Positions 1-7,925 are shown, numbered from the stretch's first letter. The stretch: DNA of 64,000 nucleotides from Alkalilimnicola sp. S0819 (GCF_009295635.1 NZ_WHIW01000003.1:186001-250000), one strand, 5' to 3'. Notes: generated by a model not told the origin, from the letters alone. Program-made: numbers and translations.

Positions 1-138
1 TCCACCGCCACGGAAGCGATGAAGGCGGAGGCGCTGCGCCGGCAGTGTGTTTCTTTCCCAGGTCGCCATCACCGCTCCTGCCGGTGGCCCGGGCTGTGCG
101 ATTGGCGAGAAGAGTGCGGTGCAACCGCTGGGAATTGG

Positions 139-648
139 TCAGTGCCTCCCTAAACCATGGTGGCGGTGTTTCTGGCTGATGCCCACGTAAGTCCAGGCCA
201 GGACAAGACCGAAAGCCAGGTGGGCGATCACCGTCACGGCATTGCGGGCGCCGGCGAACCACGGCCACAGCGCGGTAAAGCCGTAGAAGTTGACCAGGTA
301 AACCGCCAGGCCGAAGCCGGCACCCGCCACCAGCGCCGTCGACAGGCGCACACCACCGAAAACCCAGGCGAAAATGCCGGCAAGCACCCAGGAAAGCACG
401 AAGTGGACGATCAGCGCGGTCAGCACGATGCCGGCATCGAAGCCGGCCGGCGGCGGCAGCACGCCCGAACCCAGCACCATGGCCGCAATCATTCGCGGCG
501 GCCCCCAGGGACTACCCCCCAGGAACAGTGGCACCATGAGCATTTCCAGCAACAGAAAGACGGCCCCGGCCAGCAGGCCGCTCCACAGCACAGGCCGCCA
601 TTCCAGTTCCTGGTGCCCAATCAAGGTGTGTACATGTACTTGTGCCAT
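139..648 (-). CDS. Four-helix membrane protein of unknown function
   Basis: A 169-residue protein with four hydrophobic stretches, roughly residues 21-43, 71-97, 102-124 and 136-155, so probably an integral inner-membrane protein. The tail is short and His-rich. The open frame extends upstream to 906, but the ATG at 648 is chosen because it is preceded by a strong AGGAGGT ribosome-binding site about 6 bases away and the extension has no protein-like character. It has no operon partner: the next gene on the same strand starts almost 1 kb upstream, and the 288 bases at 649-936 contain nothing I recognise. I know of similar unnamed four-helix proteins in proteobacteria but no function. Annotation beyond 'membrane protein' would be a guess. 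Confidence 0.75.
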   Translation of the reverse strand: MAQVHVHTLIGHQELEWRPVLWSGLLAGAVFLLLEMLMVPLFLGGSPWGPPRMIAAMVLGSGVLPPPAGFDAGIVLTALIVHFVLSWVLAGIFAWVFGGVRLSTALVAGAGFGLAVYLVNFYGFTALWPWFAGARNAVTVIAHLAFGLVLAWTYVGISQKHRHHGLGRH

Positions 649-936
649 CGCCGCACCTCCTGCGCGAATAACCCTGACGCAGGTAAGGGATGCCGCTCGG
701 CGGTGTCCTTTGCAATACGTGATAACCCCTACGGCAAGGCCACGCGCTGTGGTCCCAAGGGAAAGGGCCGCCGCGGGCGTTCCCCGGCATGCATGCGGCA
801 GGCGCCGGGACAAGGCCGGATCGCGGGCTGGGCAACTCGCGCGTTTGCCGGGCTCATCCGGTGATAAGTCATTCGGCCCAGCCTGCCGATGATGCCCTGG
901 GTACACGCTGTGGCCATGGTGATACTGAACAGATGG

Positions 937-1899
937 TTATTCCTGATGGGGAAACAGCCGCTCCGGTAGCCAGGCCAGAAACACCAACATGCCAAACAGC
1001 TCCACCAGCGACTGCAGCACGATCGCCACTGCGGCCAACTCCCAGCCCGACGGCAGGGCCAAGGCGAACGGCAGCATCATGAAGGAGTTTCGCGTGCCCA
1101 GGCTGAAGGTCAGAGTCCGGGCCGCCGGCGGGGGCAGGGCGAAGGCACGGGACAGCCAGCGCCCGAACAGGGCCGCGCCGACCAGATACGCGATAAACAC
1201 CAGCGCAACCCGGCCGAGCATGTCCAGGCCAGCCAATACGGTCTGTACCTGGGAGGCGGCGATGAAAAACACCACCAGCGCGAGCAGCGGCACCGGCCAG
1301 CCGCCGAGGCGGCGGATCGTGCCTCGCCAAACCTCGTGTTGTCGCGCGGCACCTTGCATCCAGCCGGCGAACAGCAGCGGCATGAGCAGAATCCCCAGCA
1401 CCACGGCCAGCAACGTTCCCGGGTCGAATGCCGGCAGCAGTTCGCGCCCCAGGAAAAGCCATAGATACATCGGCAACAATAACAGCTGCAGCAGCAGATT
1501 GATGGGCGTCACCACCACGGCGCGCCGCGCATCGCCTCCACCGAGCTGGACGAAGGTGACGAACCAGTCCGTGCAGGGCACCAACAGCACAAGCAACACC
1601 CCGAGCCGGATGGCATCAGAGGCCGGCAGCAGGGCCAAAAGCCCCCAGACAAAGACCGGCACCAACAGGAAGTTGCCGATCAGCACCGCGGCGATGAAGC
1701 GGGCGTCGCGAAAAGCCTGACCCGGCCGCGCCAGTGGTATCTGGGTGAAGGTGGTGAAAAGCAGCAAGGCTAGCAGAGGCCAAAGCAGGGTATCGACATG
1801 ACTGAATGCCGCGGGAAAGGTGTTGCCCAGGATCAGCCCCAGGGTGATCGCCAACAGATACAGCCAGACCTGGTTGCGCTCGAGTTGGATGCGAGTCAC
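937..1899 (-). CDS. BASS/ACR3-type transporter (bile acid:sodium symporter or arsenite exporter family)
   Basis: A very hydrophobic protein of 320 residues with about nine or ten membrane helices, the size and profile of the bile acid:sodium symporter superfamily, which also contains the arsenite exporter ACR3. A Pro-Cys-Thr-Asp motif lies in a middle helix near residue 110 and a Gly-Thr-Arg-Asn-Ser motif in a later helix, at positions where this superfamily has conserved polar breaks. The substrate cannot be deduced; no arsR or arsenate reductase gene lies nearby. I place the start at the GTG at 1899, which has an AGAGAAG purine run about 8 bases upstream. The frame stays open to an ATG at 1968, which would add 23 residues of Arg/Pro-rich sequence that look untranslated. 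Confidence 0.8.
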   Translation of the reverse strand: MTRIQLERNQVWLYLLAITLGLILGNTFPAAFSHVDTLLWPLLALLLFTTFTQIPLARPGQAFRDARFIAAVLIGNFLLVPVFVWGLLALLPASDAIRLGVLLVLLVPCTDWFVTFVQLGGGDARRAVVVTPINLLLQLLLLPMYLWLFLGRELLPAFDPGTLLAVVLGILLMPLLFAGWMQGAARQHEVWRGTIRRLGGWPVPLLALVVFFIAASQVQTVLAGLDMLGRVALVFIAYLVGAALFGRWLSRAFALPPPAARTLTFSLGTRNSFMMLPFALALPSGWELAAVAIVLQSLVELFGMLVFLAWLPERLFPHQE

Positions 1900-2222
1900 C
1901 GGAGTAACTTCTCTATTGATCGCTCGCCGGATTGTGCCCGCTGCACTAGGAGCGGGCCGTGGGAGCACCGCAGGCCGGCAGCCTGGGCGAAGCCGAGTTG
2001 GCGGCGGCGAGTGAGGTGGAGGCGGAAGGGCTGTGATGCGCCTGCTGATCCTTCATTTACCATAATATACATTATGCGCAGCAACGCCTCGGAACAGCAC
2101 ACCGTTTTGGATGTTGCCGGCACCAAGGTGCGTTTAACCATCAGCGAATACATCAGACGCACAAGCAGCCCGGTTATTTTTGGTAAGCGCTGGTCGAAAA
2201 GCAGCCAGCGCGGCCACCGCCC
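1900..2222. other. Intergenic region with a palindrome and a doubtful short ORF
   Basis: This 323-base stretch separates the transporter from the restriction locus. The only distinct structure is the AT-rich perfect palindrome CATAAT-ATAC-ATTATG at 2061-2076 in otherwise GC-rich DNA. Its right arm contains an ATG (2074) opening a 68-codon frame that runs to 2280, into the 3' end of the metallopeptidase gene on the other strand. The predicted peptide begins MRSNASEQHTVLDVAG. I recognise no family, and the C-terminal third is simply antisense to the neighbouring gene. It may be the decayed start of a gene cut off when the restriction island arrived. Confidence 0.35.
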
Positions 2223-2918
2223 TCAAAGCCCTTCCACACTCATGCCATGGTTCGCCAGCCACTGTTTGCGTCGCTCGTAATCCGGCATGGCGCGCTCCAG
2301 GCGGCGCCAGAACGCCGGTGTGTGGTGCGGCTCCAGCAAGTGCACCAGTTCGTGCACCACCACGTACTCGGCAATGCTTCGCGGCAGCAGCACGGTCTTC
2401 CAGTGGAAGTACACCTGGCCACCCTTGCCGCAGGACCCCCAGCGGTAACCAAGGTCCTGCACCTTCACGCCGCCGGGCTGCACCTCCATGCGCGGCGCGT
2501 TGGCCCGCACCCGGTTTGCCAGCCACTCCCGACCGCGGTGCGTGTACCAGCGGATGAATTGCCCACGACCCTCCGCGCCCAGATCACTGCGCAGCCGGAA
2601 ACGCCCGCCCACAAGCTTCAACGGTTCGTCCTGCTCATCCACCAGTTTCAGGCGGTAGCTGCGCCCCAGATACAGAAAGCCCTCGCCGTCCACGAATTCC
2701 TTGCGCGGAATCACGTGCTGCAGCTGCGCCTTCTCCGCCAGCTTGGTGTAGATCCAATAGCGTTTCTCGTGCACGAACCGTCGCAGGTGCTGCTCCTCGG
2801 TTCCCGTGGGCGCGGACAGCAACAATTCGCCGTCGCGCTCCACGGTGATCTGCAGGGTCTTGCGACGGGCGCTGAGGCGCACCGTGAATGCCAGTTCGTC
2901 CACCTGCAGCCGGTTCAT
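2223..2918 (-). CDS. YgjP-like (DUF45) zinc metallopeptidase of the restriction locus
   Basis: A 231-residue protein of the YgjP/SprT-like, M48-related group. The zinc-binding HELVH motif is at residues 189-193, followed by EPHH at 196-199, which can supply the third ligand, and then a conserved aromatic-rich tail. Upstream is the family's W-G-S-C segment near residue 160. The start ATG overlaps the hsdR stop codon by 4 bases, so the two are translationally coupled and the gene is the last of the hsd operon. Members of this family are recurrent companions of type I restriction genes. Their role there is not established; turnover or control of the HsdR subunit is a reasonable guess only. Confidence 0.85.
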   Translation of the reverse strand: MNRLQVDELAFTVRLSARRKTLQITVERDGELLLSAPTGTEEQHLRRFVHEKRYWIYTKLAEKAQLQHVIPRKEFVDGEGFLYLGRSYRLKLVDEQDEPLKLVGGRFRLRSDLGAEGRGQFIRWYTHRGREWLANRVRANAPRMEVQPGGVKVQDLGYRWGSCGKGGQVYFHWKTVLLPRSIAEYVVVHELVHLLEPHHTPAFWRRLERAMPDYERRKQWLANHGMSVEGL

Positions 2919-5900
2919 GCCTTGGTGAGCTTCTCGTGGTTGGCCCTCGCCAGTTCCATGAGCTTGTCGGCGGTGGCGGGCAAATTCTTCATGGGCAGCA
3001 GCTTGCGCGCGGCGAGCTCCCGGAACAACCGGGTGCGCAGCGCCGTCTGGTCGGGTACGCGGGCCGGCTTCCAGAAGTCGGGAATACGCAGCTCGCCGGT
3101 GAGGATTTCCACCACCTCGGCGGTGGCATCCATCAGCTTGGCCTGGGTCTGCGCATCCGGCTGGTCGTCGCCAAGCTTGGCACTCGTGAGCAGACGCAGG
3201 AACGGCAGGCAGTGCTCGGGCATGTGCGGCAGGTCTTCGCCTTCGAGTCGGGCATCACCGTGCAACTCGGCCTTGATCTCGCCGAAGGCGTCCATCTGCT
3301 CCTGCCACTGCCCCTCCAGCTTCTCCAGCAGCTCTTTCAGGCGCTCGCTGAGCTTGCCGTACTTCACCGGGTCCTCGTCCATGTGCTTGCGGATATGGGC
3401 GCGGATGGCGTGCTCCATCTCCGAGGCCTTGGCCCGGTCGCCGACCTGGCGGTTGATGTGACGCTCGAAGTCGGTGTCCGTGAGCTGCACCGGCGGAATC
3501 CTGGGGTCTATGCCCAGGGAGATGACATGGTCTTCCACCAGCCGGCGCACCTTCGCGCCCACGTCCCGGCCCAGCTCCACCATGTCCTTGTAACGCCCGC
3601 GGGACGCGGCGTAGATATGCGCCAGGCGCTTGGCATCGGCGGTGAACTCCAGCCCCTCGGGCCGGGGCAGCACCTCATCCAGCAGCGCGGTGAACTGCTT
3701 GAACTTTACCGTGAACTCGGCCCGTACCCGCTCGTCCCCCAGCGCCTCGATGACGGCTTCCACGTCGTCCAGACTCTCCACACCCTGGGCGCGCAGCACG
3801 TCGATGGTGCGCAGGTGCCGATCACGCAGGGTCGGAATGTCGTCCTTGAGGCTTTGCAGCGCGCCTTCAACATCCTCGGCGCTGTAGGCGGCCAGGGCCT
3901 CCTGGAGATGATGGGCCACGCCGTAATAATCCACCACGAAGCCGGCCCGCTTGCCGAAACCGGTACGGTTCACCCGCGCCACGGCCTGCAGCAGCTCGGC
4001 CTCGCGGATGGGCTTGTCCAGGTACAGCACCGCCTCGATGGGCGCATCGAAGCCGGTGAGCAGCATGGTGCGCACCACCAGAAAGGCCAGCGGGTCCTGC
4101 TTGTCCGGGTCTTTATGGCTCAGCGGCTTCTTGAAACGCTTGATATGGGATTCAACGGCGGCGTTATCGCTCCAGCGCGCCCACCGGGCCGGGTCATTGT
4201 GGTCGGCGCTGATCACGGCGGCGAACTCCAGCTTCGCCAGCAGCTCCCGGTAGTGCCAGGCCTGCACCGCCGCCTGCACCCGGTACGGGCGCTGCATCAG
4301 CGCATCCATGTCCATGGCCTTCTCGGTCGGGCTCAGCGCCAGGGCCTGCTCCAGCAATTCGGCGCGGGCCTGCTCGAAGGCCTTTTGATAAGCCACCGCC
4401 GCCCGGCGGCTGTAGGCGGCCACCTGAGCCTTGTAGCCATTGGGCAGCATGTGGATGACGTAGTGGCGCAGCATGTCGGCGGCCTTTTCCTCGATCAGCT
4501 TCGGCGCTTCGAGGATCTGGCCCTTGGTGGCGTATTTCTTCTTGATCGCCTCCAGCTCTTCCGGGCTGCGCTCGCGGAACAGATCCTCGAACAGCTCGTC
4601 CAGGCTGCCGCCCTCCTTCACCGCGCCACTGGCGGTGCGGCCCTCGTAGAGTACCGGCACGGTGGCGCCGTCGCGCTCGGATTCCTTGATGGTGTAGCGG
4701 TCGATGAACTCGCCGAAGATCTCGTGAGTGCGTTTCTTCTCGCCCATGATGATGGGCGTGCCGGTGAAGCCGATGCGCGCGCAATTGGGCAGCGCGCGCA
4801 ACAGGTTGGCATGCAGGTCGCCGGCCTGGGTGCGGTGGGCCTCGTCGATCATCACCAGGATATCGGCGCTGTCGTTCAACAGCTCGAAAGGCTGGTCCGG
4901 TCTCGGGCCGCCCTGCTCCGCCGCATCGCGCCTGTCCCACTCCACCCGTTCGTCGCGCAGGCGGTAAGGCGCGGCCTCTTCCGGCTCGCGATACTTCTGG
5001 ATGGTGGCGAACACCAGTCCCGGCCCCGGGCGCTTGACCAGGCTCTTGAGCTTGCCGGTCTTCTTCGCGACTTCCACGTTCTCGCCGGTAAGGCTGGCGG
5101 TGGCGGCAAGCTGGGTCTGCAGATCCTTGCGATCGGTGATCACCACCACCTTGAAGCGGCGCAGATCCGGGTCGGTGCGCAGCTTGCGCACCAGAAACAC
5201 CATGCTCAGGCTCTTGCCCGAGCCCTGGGTGTGCCAGATGATGCCGCCCCGCCGGTCGTGCTCACCGTCCTCCAGCCGGGTCTCGCCGGTTTTCAGCCGC
5301 TCGATGGCCTTGGTGACGGCGCGGAACTGCTGGTAACGACAGACCGCCTTGATGGTCTGCCCGGCCGGGTTCATGAACAGGGTGTAGTGGCGGACGATGT
5401 CCAGCAGGTTCGTTTTGGTGAGCATGCCGGCGATCAAACGCTGCTGGCTGGAGAGCTGCGTCACGGCGAGCGCCGCGGCCGCCTCACCTTCCGTGCGCGG
5501 CGCCACCGTTTTCCAGTTCAGGTAATGGTCGAAGCCCGCGCCGATGGTGCCCACACGGGCATCGTCGAAGTTGCTGGCGATCAGTAATTGATTGCTGTGG
5601 AACAGCGCCGGCGCGCCCTCGTTGTCTTCTACCTCGAAGGCGGCCTTGCGCTGGTTGGTGTAGCGGCGCAGCTGATCCACCGCCGAGGGCAGACCCTCGG
5701 GCACACCGCGGCCCTTGCACTCCACCACCACCAGCGGGATGCCGTTCACCAGCAGCACCAGGTCCGGGATGATGTGCGCCGCGGCACCGTCATGCCCCGG
5801 CGGGCACTTCACCTTGTACTGGTTGATGACCGTGTAGCGGTTATTCTCGGGCTCGTCCCAGTCGATGTAGCGAACAGTCTGGCCGCGGCCCCCGTCCCAA

Positions 5901-6220
5901 TCCGGCAGGCCATCGACGGCGGTGCCGTTGAGCAGCAATTCGGTGGCGGCCTGGTTGGCCTCCATGAGCTTCGCGGCGGGGATGCGGGTTAGTGCCGCCG
6001 CGGCCTGGGACAGGCGCTCTTCGTCCAGCCAGGGTTGGCCATCGCGCCGGTTCAGGCGGTAAAGCTGCTCGCGCAGCACGTCTTCCTGAATGACCTGGGC
6101 AAAGTCGCCGCGCCCGGTGGCCGCAGGGTCGTCCAGCGAGCCCTGCAGGTACTCCCAGCCCTGGGCTTGCAGTTGGCGAATGAAGGGGAGTTCTACGTCG
6201 TTGAATTCCGGGCCGGCCAC
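2915..6220 (-). CDS. hsdR: Type I restriction enzyme R (motor/nuclease) subunit
   Basis: This is the 1101-residue restriction subunit of a type I enzyme. It translocates DNA with ATP and cuts at a distance from the recognition site. The N-terminal PD-(D/E)xK nuclease is visible as D153, then E167 and K169. The superfamily 2 helicase follows, with Walker A TQGSGKS at 331-337, DEAH at 459-462 and FTGTP near 485-489. The C-terminal part, about 820-1101, is helical and matches the region that docks on HsdM. It is full length for the family and shows no frameshift. It overlaps the downstream metallopeptidase by 4 bases. Unusually, it is separated from hsdM-hsdS-fic by about 1.7 kb of opposite-strand toxin-antitoxin genes, so it must have its own promoter or be read through from hsdS. 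Confidence 0.97.
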   Translation of the reverse strand: MAGPEFNDVELPFIRQLQAQGWEYLQGSLDDPAATGRGDFAQVIQEDVLREQLYRLNRRDGQPWLDEERLSQAAAALTRIPAAKLMEANQAATELLLNGTAVDGLPDWDGGRGQTVRYIDWDEPENNRYTVINQYKVKCPPGHDGAAAHIIPDLVLLVNGIPLVVVECKGRGVPEGLPSAVDQLRRYTNQRKAAFEVEDNEGAPALFHSNQLLIASNFDDARVGTIGAGFDHYLNWKTVAPRTEGEAAAALAVTQLSSQQRLIAGMLTKTNLLDIVRHYTLFMNPAGQTIKAVCRYQQFRAVTKAIERLKTGETRLEDGEHDRRGGIIWHTQGSGKSLSMVFLVRKLRTDPDLRRFKVVVITDRKDLQTQLAATASLTGENVEVAKKTGKLKSLVKRPGPGLVFATIQKYREPEEAAPYRLRDERVEWDRRDAAEQGGPRPDQPFELLNDSADILVMIDEAHRTQAGDLHANLLRALPNCARIGFTGTPIIMGEKKRTHEIFGEFIDRYTIKESERDGATVPVLYEGRTASGAVKEGGSLDELFEDLFRERSPEELEAIKKKYATKGQILEAPKLIEEKAADMLRHYVIHMLPNGYKAQVAAYSRRAAVAYQKAFEQARAELLEQALALSPTEKAMDMDALMQRPYRVQAAVQAWHYRELLAKLEFAAVISADHNDPARWARWSDNAAVESHIKRFKKPLSHKDPDKQDPLAFLVVRTMLLTGFDAPIEAVLYLDKPIREAELLQAVARVNRTGFGKRAGFVVDYYGVAHHLQEALAAYSAEDVEGALQSLKDDIPTLRDRHLRTIDVLRAQGVESLDDVEAVIEALGDERVRAEFTVKFKQFTALLDEVLPRPEGLEFTADAKRLAHIYAASRGRYKDMVELGRDVGAKVRRLVEDHVISLGIDPRIPPVQLTDTDFERHINRQVGDRAKASEMEHAIRAHIRKHMDEDPVKYGKLSERLKELLEKLEGQWQEQMDAFGEIKAELHGDARLEGEDLPHMPEHCLPFLRLLTSAKLGDDQPDAQTQAKLMDATAEVVEILTGELRIPDFWKPARVPDQTALRTRLFRELAARKLLPMKNLPATADKLMELARANHEKLTKA

Positions 6221-6266
6221 GCCGCCCCCCTTTAGCTTGCTTTGCGAGTGTTGTTTTTGTCCCGCT

Positions 6267-6300
6267 CAGCCTACCTTCCCCTTGAGAGACTGGGAACCCG
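6267..6300 (+). repeat. 34-bp direct repeat, copy 1
   Basis: Starts CAGCCTACC and ends CTGGGAACCCG. It matches 29 of 34 positions with 7633-7666 in the same orientation. It lies between the divergent hsdR and antitoxin genes, 82 bases before the antitoxin start codon. The second copy lies 91 bases before the start of the small intact gene at 7758, so the two copies sit in equivalent positions upstream of antitoxin-like genes. It could be a duplicated regulatory segment or the scar of the insertion that placed the PIN module here. Confidence 0.6.
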
Positions 6301-6314
6301 ACCCATTTCGTTTA

Positions 6315-6343
6315 TTGCGATTTTCGGTTATTTCGAATATCCT
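6315..6343 (+). promoter_or_regulatory. Candidate promoter of the HTH/PIN toxin-antitoxin pair
   Basis: TTGCGA at 6315-6320 and TATCCT at 6338-6343 with a 17-base spacer, in the only AT-rich stretch of the hsdR/antitoxin intergenic region. A TTCGAA palindrome lies within the spacer and could serve as an autorepressor site for the antitoxin. The promoter call is by eye and only moderately close to the sigma-70 consensus. Confidence 0.4.
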
Positions 6344-6382
6344 TGGATGCAAGGCAGGGACGGCAACAACAGGGAGAAGCCC

Positions 6383-6835
6383 ATGCACAACGCGGAAGAC
6401 AAAGGCAATCTGCCCAACGATGAAACCACCGCCCTGGCTCGCGCCAGCGCCACGGAGCTGAGCAAGCTGCTGGCGCGCCGCCCGGAGGCCGAACGGGCCC
6501 GAGTGCAATTGGACGGCACCGACCTCGTTTTGCCCCGCCACGCCCTGGTGCTGCTGCGCGATACCCTGGCACAAATGGCACAGGGCAATGCGGTGACTAT
6601 CGTTCCCACTCACGCGGAACTGACCACCCAGGAGGCGGCCGGCATCCTCAACGTCTCCCGTCCGCATCTGGTCAAGCTACTGGAACAAGGAGAGCTCCCC
6701 TACACCCGTGTGGGCACCCACAGGCGCATCCGCTACGAAGACCTGATGGCCTATCAGCAGGAACGCCAGCGCCGCAGCGAGCAGGCCATGGATGAGTTGG
6801 CAGCCCAGGCACAAGAACTGGGCCTCGGCTACTGA
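6383..6835 (+). CDS. Excisionase-type HTH antitoxin
   Basis: A 150-residue protein whose residues about 80-125 form an excisionase-family (winged, MerR-like) helix-turn-helix: a TTQEAAGILN-VSRPHLVKLL pattern followed by the strand motif reading VGTHRRIRYEDL. The rest is helical and charged and should contact the toxin. The start at 6383 is fixed by AGGGAGAAG just upstream; an earlier in-frame start at 6242 has no such site and would cross the promoter. Its TGA overlaps the ATG of the PIN gene (TGATG), the tight coupling expected of an antitoxin-toxin pair. By family precedent it neutralises the toxin and represses the operon, probably through the dyad upstream. Confidence 0.88.
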   Translation: MHNAEDKGNLPNDETTALARASATELSKLLARRPEAERARVQLDGTDLVLPRHALVLLRDTLAQMAQGNAVTIVPTHAELTTQEAAGILNVSRPHLVKLLEQGELPYTRVGTHRRIRYEDLMAYQQERQRRSEQAMDELAAQAQELGLGY

Positions 6836-7398
6836 TGCGCTTTGTGGTCATCTACGACGCCTGTGTGCTCTACCCTGCGCCCCTGCGTGATCTGCTGATA
6901 CGACTGGCCATGACCGGTATGTTCGCTGCCAGGTGGACCGAACAGATCCATGATGAATGGATGCGAAACCTGGTGGCGAAACGGCCCGAGCTGCGTGAGG
7001 CGGTGTATCGAACACGAACACTGATGAACGAAGCTGTGCCCGATTGTCTGGTAGAGGGCCATGAGCCACTGATCGACGGACTCACGCTGCCCGATCCCGA
7101 CGACCGCCATGTTCTGGCCGCCGCCATTCGGGCTGGTGCGCAACTCATCGTCACGGCCAATCTCAAGGACTTTCCGGCAAAGGTGCTGGATGGCTTCGGG
7201 ATCGAGGCCGTGCACCCGGATCGCTTCGTGGAGCAGCAGATGGACCTGCACGAGGGGGTAGTGGTTGCCGCTGCCAAGCAGCAACGGGCAGCCCTGCGGA
7301 ACCCGCCGGTCGAGGCCACGGATTTTCTCGATCTGCTGGCGGCGCAGGGGCTGGTGGTAACGGCTGACCGACTGCGCGCGTTTCAGCAGTTCATTTGA
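6835..7398 (+). CDS. PIN-domain ribonuclease toxin
   Basis: A 187-residue PIN-domain protein. The acidic metal-binding residues expected of the fold are present: D8 in the opening strand (VVIYDACVLYP), the glutamate pair around residues 36-42 (WTEQIHDEW) and the DPDDRHVLAAA segment near 86-96, followed by the strand-Thr-Asn-x-Lys-Asp-Phe motif. PIN toxins are Mg-dependent RNases that cut tRNA, rRNA or mRNA; the target here is unknown. It is coupled by a one-base overlap to the HTH antitoxin upstream. It belongs to the longer PIN group that pairs with excisionase-like antitoxins rather than the classic 130-residue VapC. It is intact. Confidence 0.88.
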   Translation: MRFVVIYDACVLYPAPLRDLLIRLAMTGMFAARWTEQIHDEWMRNLVAKRPELREAVYRTRTLMNEAVPDCLVEGHEPLIDGLTLPDPDDRHVLAAAIRAGAQLIVTANLKDFPAKVLDGFGIEAVHPDRFVEQQMDLHEGVVVAAAKQQRAALRNPPVEATDFLDLLAAQGLVVTADRLRAFQQFI

Positions 7399-7414
7399 TC
7401 TGGAGCCCAGAGCG

Positions 7415-7576
7415 ATGAGGAAAGGACGAAACCTGCCGCGCCAGCGGCCCTCCTCTAATGAGATAATCAAGTCCGTGACCAGTTCCACCGTCTTGTCTAC
7501 CGGCAAATCCGTGGCGCGCATAGAGGCCAAATTACGCTAGCCTGATCCGCGCTTCCAGAACTTGAAGCTTGGCTGA
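7415..7576 (+). pseudogene. Broken paralogue of the small Fic-antitoxin-like gene
   Basis: Starting at ATG 7415, 17 bases after the PIN stop, the frame encodes 41 residues ending at an amber TAG (7538-7540). If read through, it continues in frame for eleven more codons to a TGA at 7574-7576. The conceptual product aligns along its length with the 55-residue protein at 7758. In the core segment 12 of 20 residues are identical (SST..TG..V.RIEA.LR), and after the TAG the pattern RF..L.LG is kept. The homologous residue at the TAG is Ala in the intact copy. The glutamate of the SxxxE motif of the intact copy is Ser here (STVLS), so the copy appears doubly inactivated. It could instead be expressed as the 41-residue truncated form. 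Confidence 0.7.
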
Positions 7577-7632
7577 GGCGGGCTCAAAAACGCAAGTAAG
7601 CAGGCTTTAGCTGCCAGTCATAGGAGCATGAC

Positions 7633-7666
7633 CAGCCTACCCTGACCTTGGGAGGCTGGGAACCCG
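7633..7666 (+). repeat. 34-bp direct repeat, copy 2
   Basis: Second copy of the element at 6267-6300 (29 of 34 bases identical, same strand). The mismatches cluster in four bases after CAGCCTACC and at two A/G positions. It lies between the pseudogene and the intact small gene, so the two copies bracket the PIN module plus the pseudogene, a 1.4-kb segment. Confidence 0.6.
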
Positions 7667-7701
7667 CACCGCTTCAGGCATGGCACGGGTGGGTTGTTGA
7701 T

Positions 7702-7728
7702 GCGTTGGCAACGCAGCCAGCGTATAAT
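7702..7728 (+). promoter_or_regulatory. Operator-like palindrome and -10 box before the small antitoxin-like gene
   Basis: The perfect inverted repeat GCGTTG-G-CAACGC occupies 7702-7714, and a consensus -10 hexamer TATAAT lies at 7723-7728, 29 bases before the ATG at 7758. The palindrome occupies the spacer/-35 side of the promoter, where a repressor would block polymerase. No clear -35 hexamer is seen at 16-18 bases, so the promoter may depend on an activator. The assignment rests on position and symmetry only. Confidence 0.5.
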
Positions 7729-7757
7729 GAGCGGTAGTTTCATAAAGGCTGCTGTTC

Positions 7758-7925
7758 ATGAGCAAACCCGCGAAAACTCCCACCCGCACCACTCAGCCAA
7801 GCCGCGAGGCAATACTCCGCTCGGTGGCCAGCTCCACCGCCATCGAGACCGGTGAACCGGTTAGCCGTATCGAGGCGCGCTTGCGCGCGGGCAAATCCCG
7901 CTTCAGAGACCTGCCGCTCGGCTGA
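7758..7925 (+). CDS. Small protein, candidate Fic antitoxin
   Basis: A 55-residue protein. It carries S26-T-A-I-E30 followed by T-G-E-P, which resembles the inhibitory (S/T)xxxE(G/N) helix of Fic antitoxins of the VbhA/FicA type, whose glutamate blocks ATP binding in the partner; here the last position is Thr. The C-terminus is basic and helical (RIEARLRAGKSRFRDL). A TATAAT box lies 29 bases upstream and a degenerate copy of the same gene lies 200 bases before. It runs convergently to fic and their 3' ends overlap by 23 bases (7903-7925). Known Fic antitoxins are normally encoded upstream of and on the same strand as fic, so the arrangement is unusual. The function is inferred from motif and location; no ribosome-binding site stands out. 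Confidence 0.6.
   Translation: MSKPAKTPTRTTQPSREAILRSVASSTAIETGEPVSRIEARLRAGKSRFRDLPLG

Noticed and set aside
1-153. Plus-strand frame open from the window edge to a TAA at 151-153 as the end of a gene
   Set aside because: The 50 codons resemble no protein I know, and the composition (Cys/Trp/His/Arg) is that of noncoding GC-rich DNA. It cannot be supported without upstream sequence.
937-1899. Arsenic resistance operon
   Set aside because: The exporter family fits, but there is no arsR, arsC or related gene nearby and the substrate-defining residues cannot be judged by eye.
2888-5587. 899-codon open frame on the plus strand opposite hsdR
   Set aside because: It is exactly antisense to hsdR, which has all its motifs. 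Long antisense frames are expected in high-GC coding DNA, and the product is low-complexity His/Leu/Gln/Val-rich.
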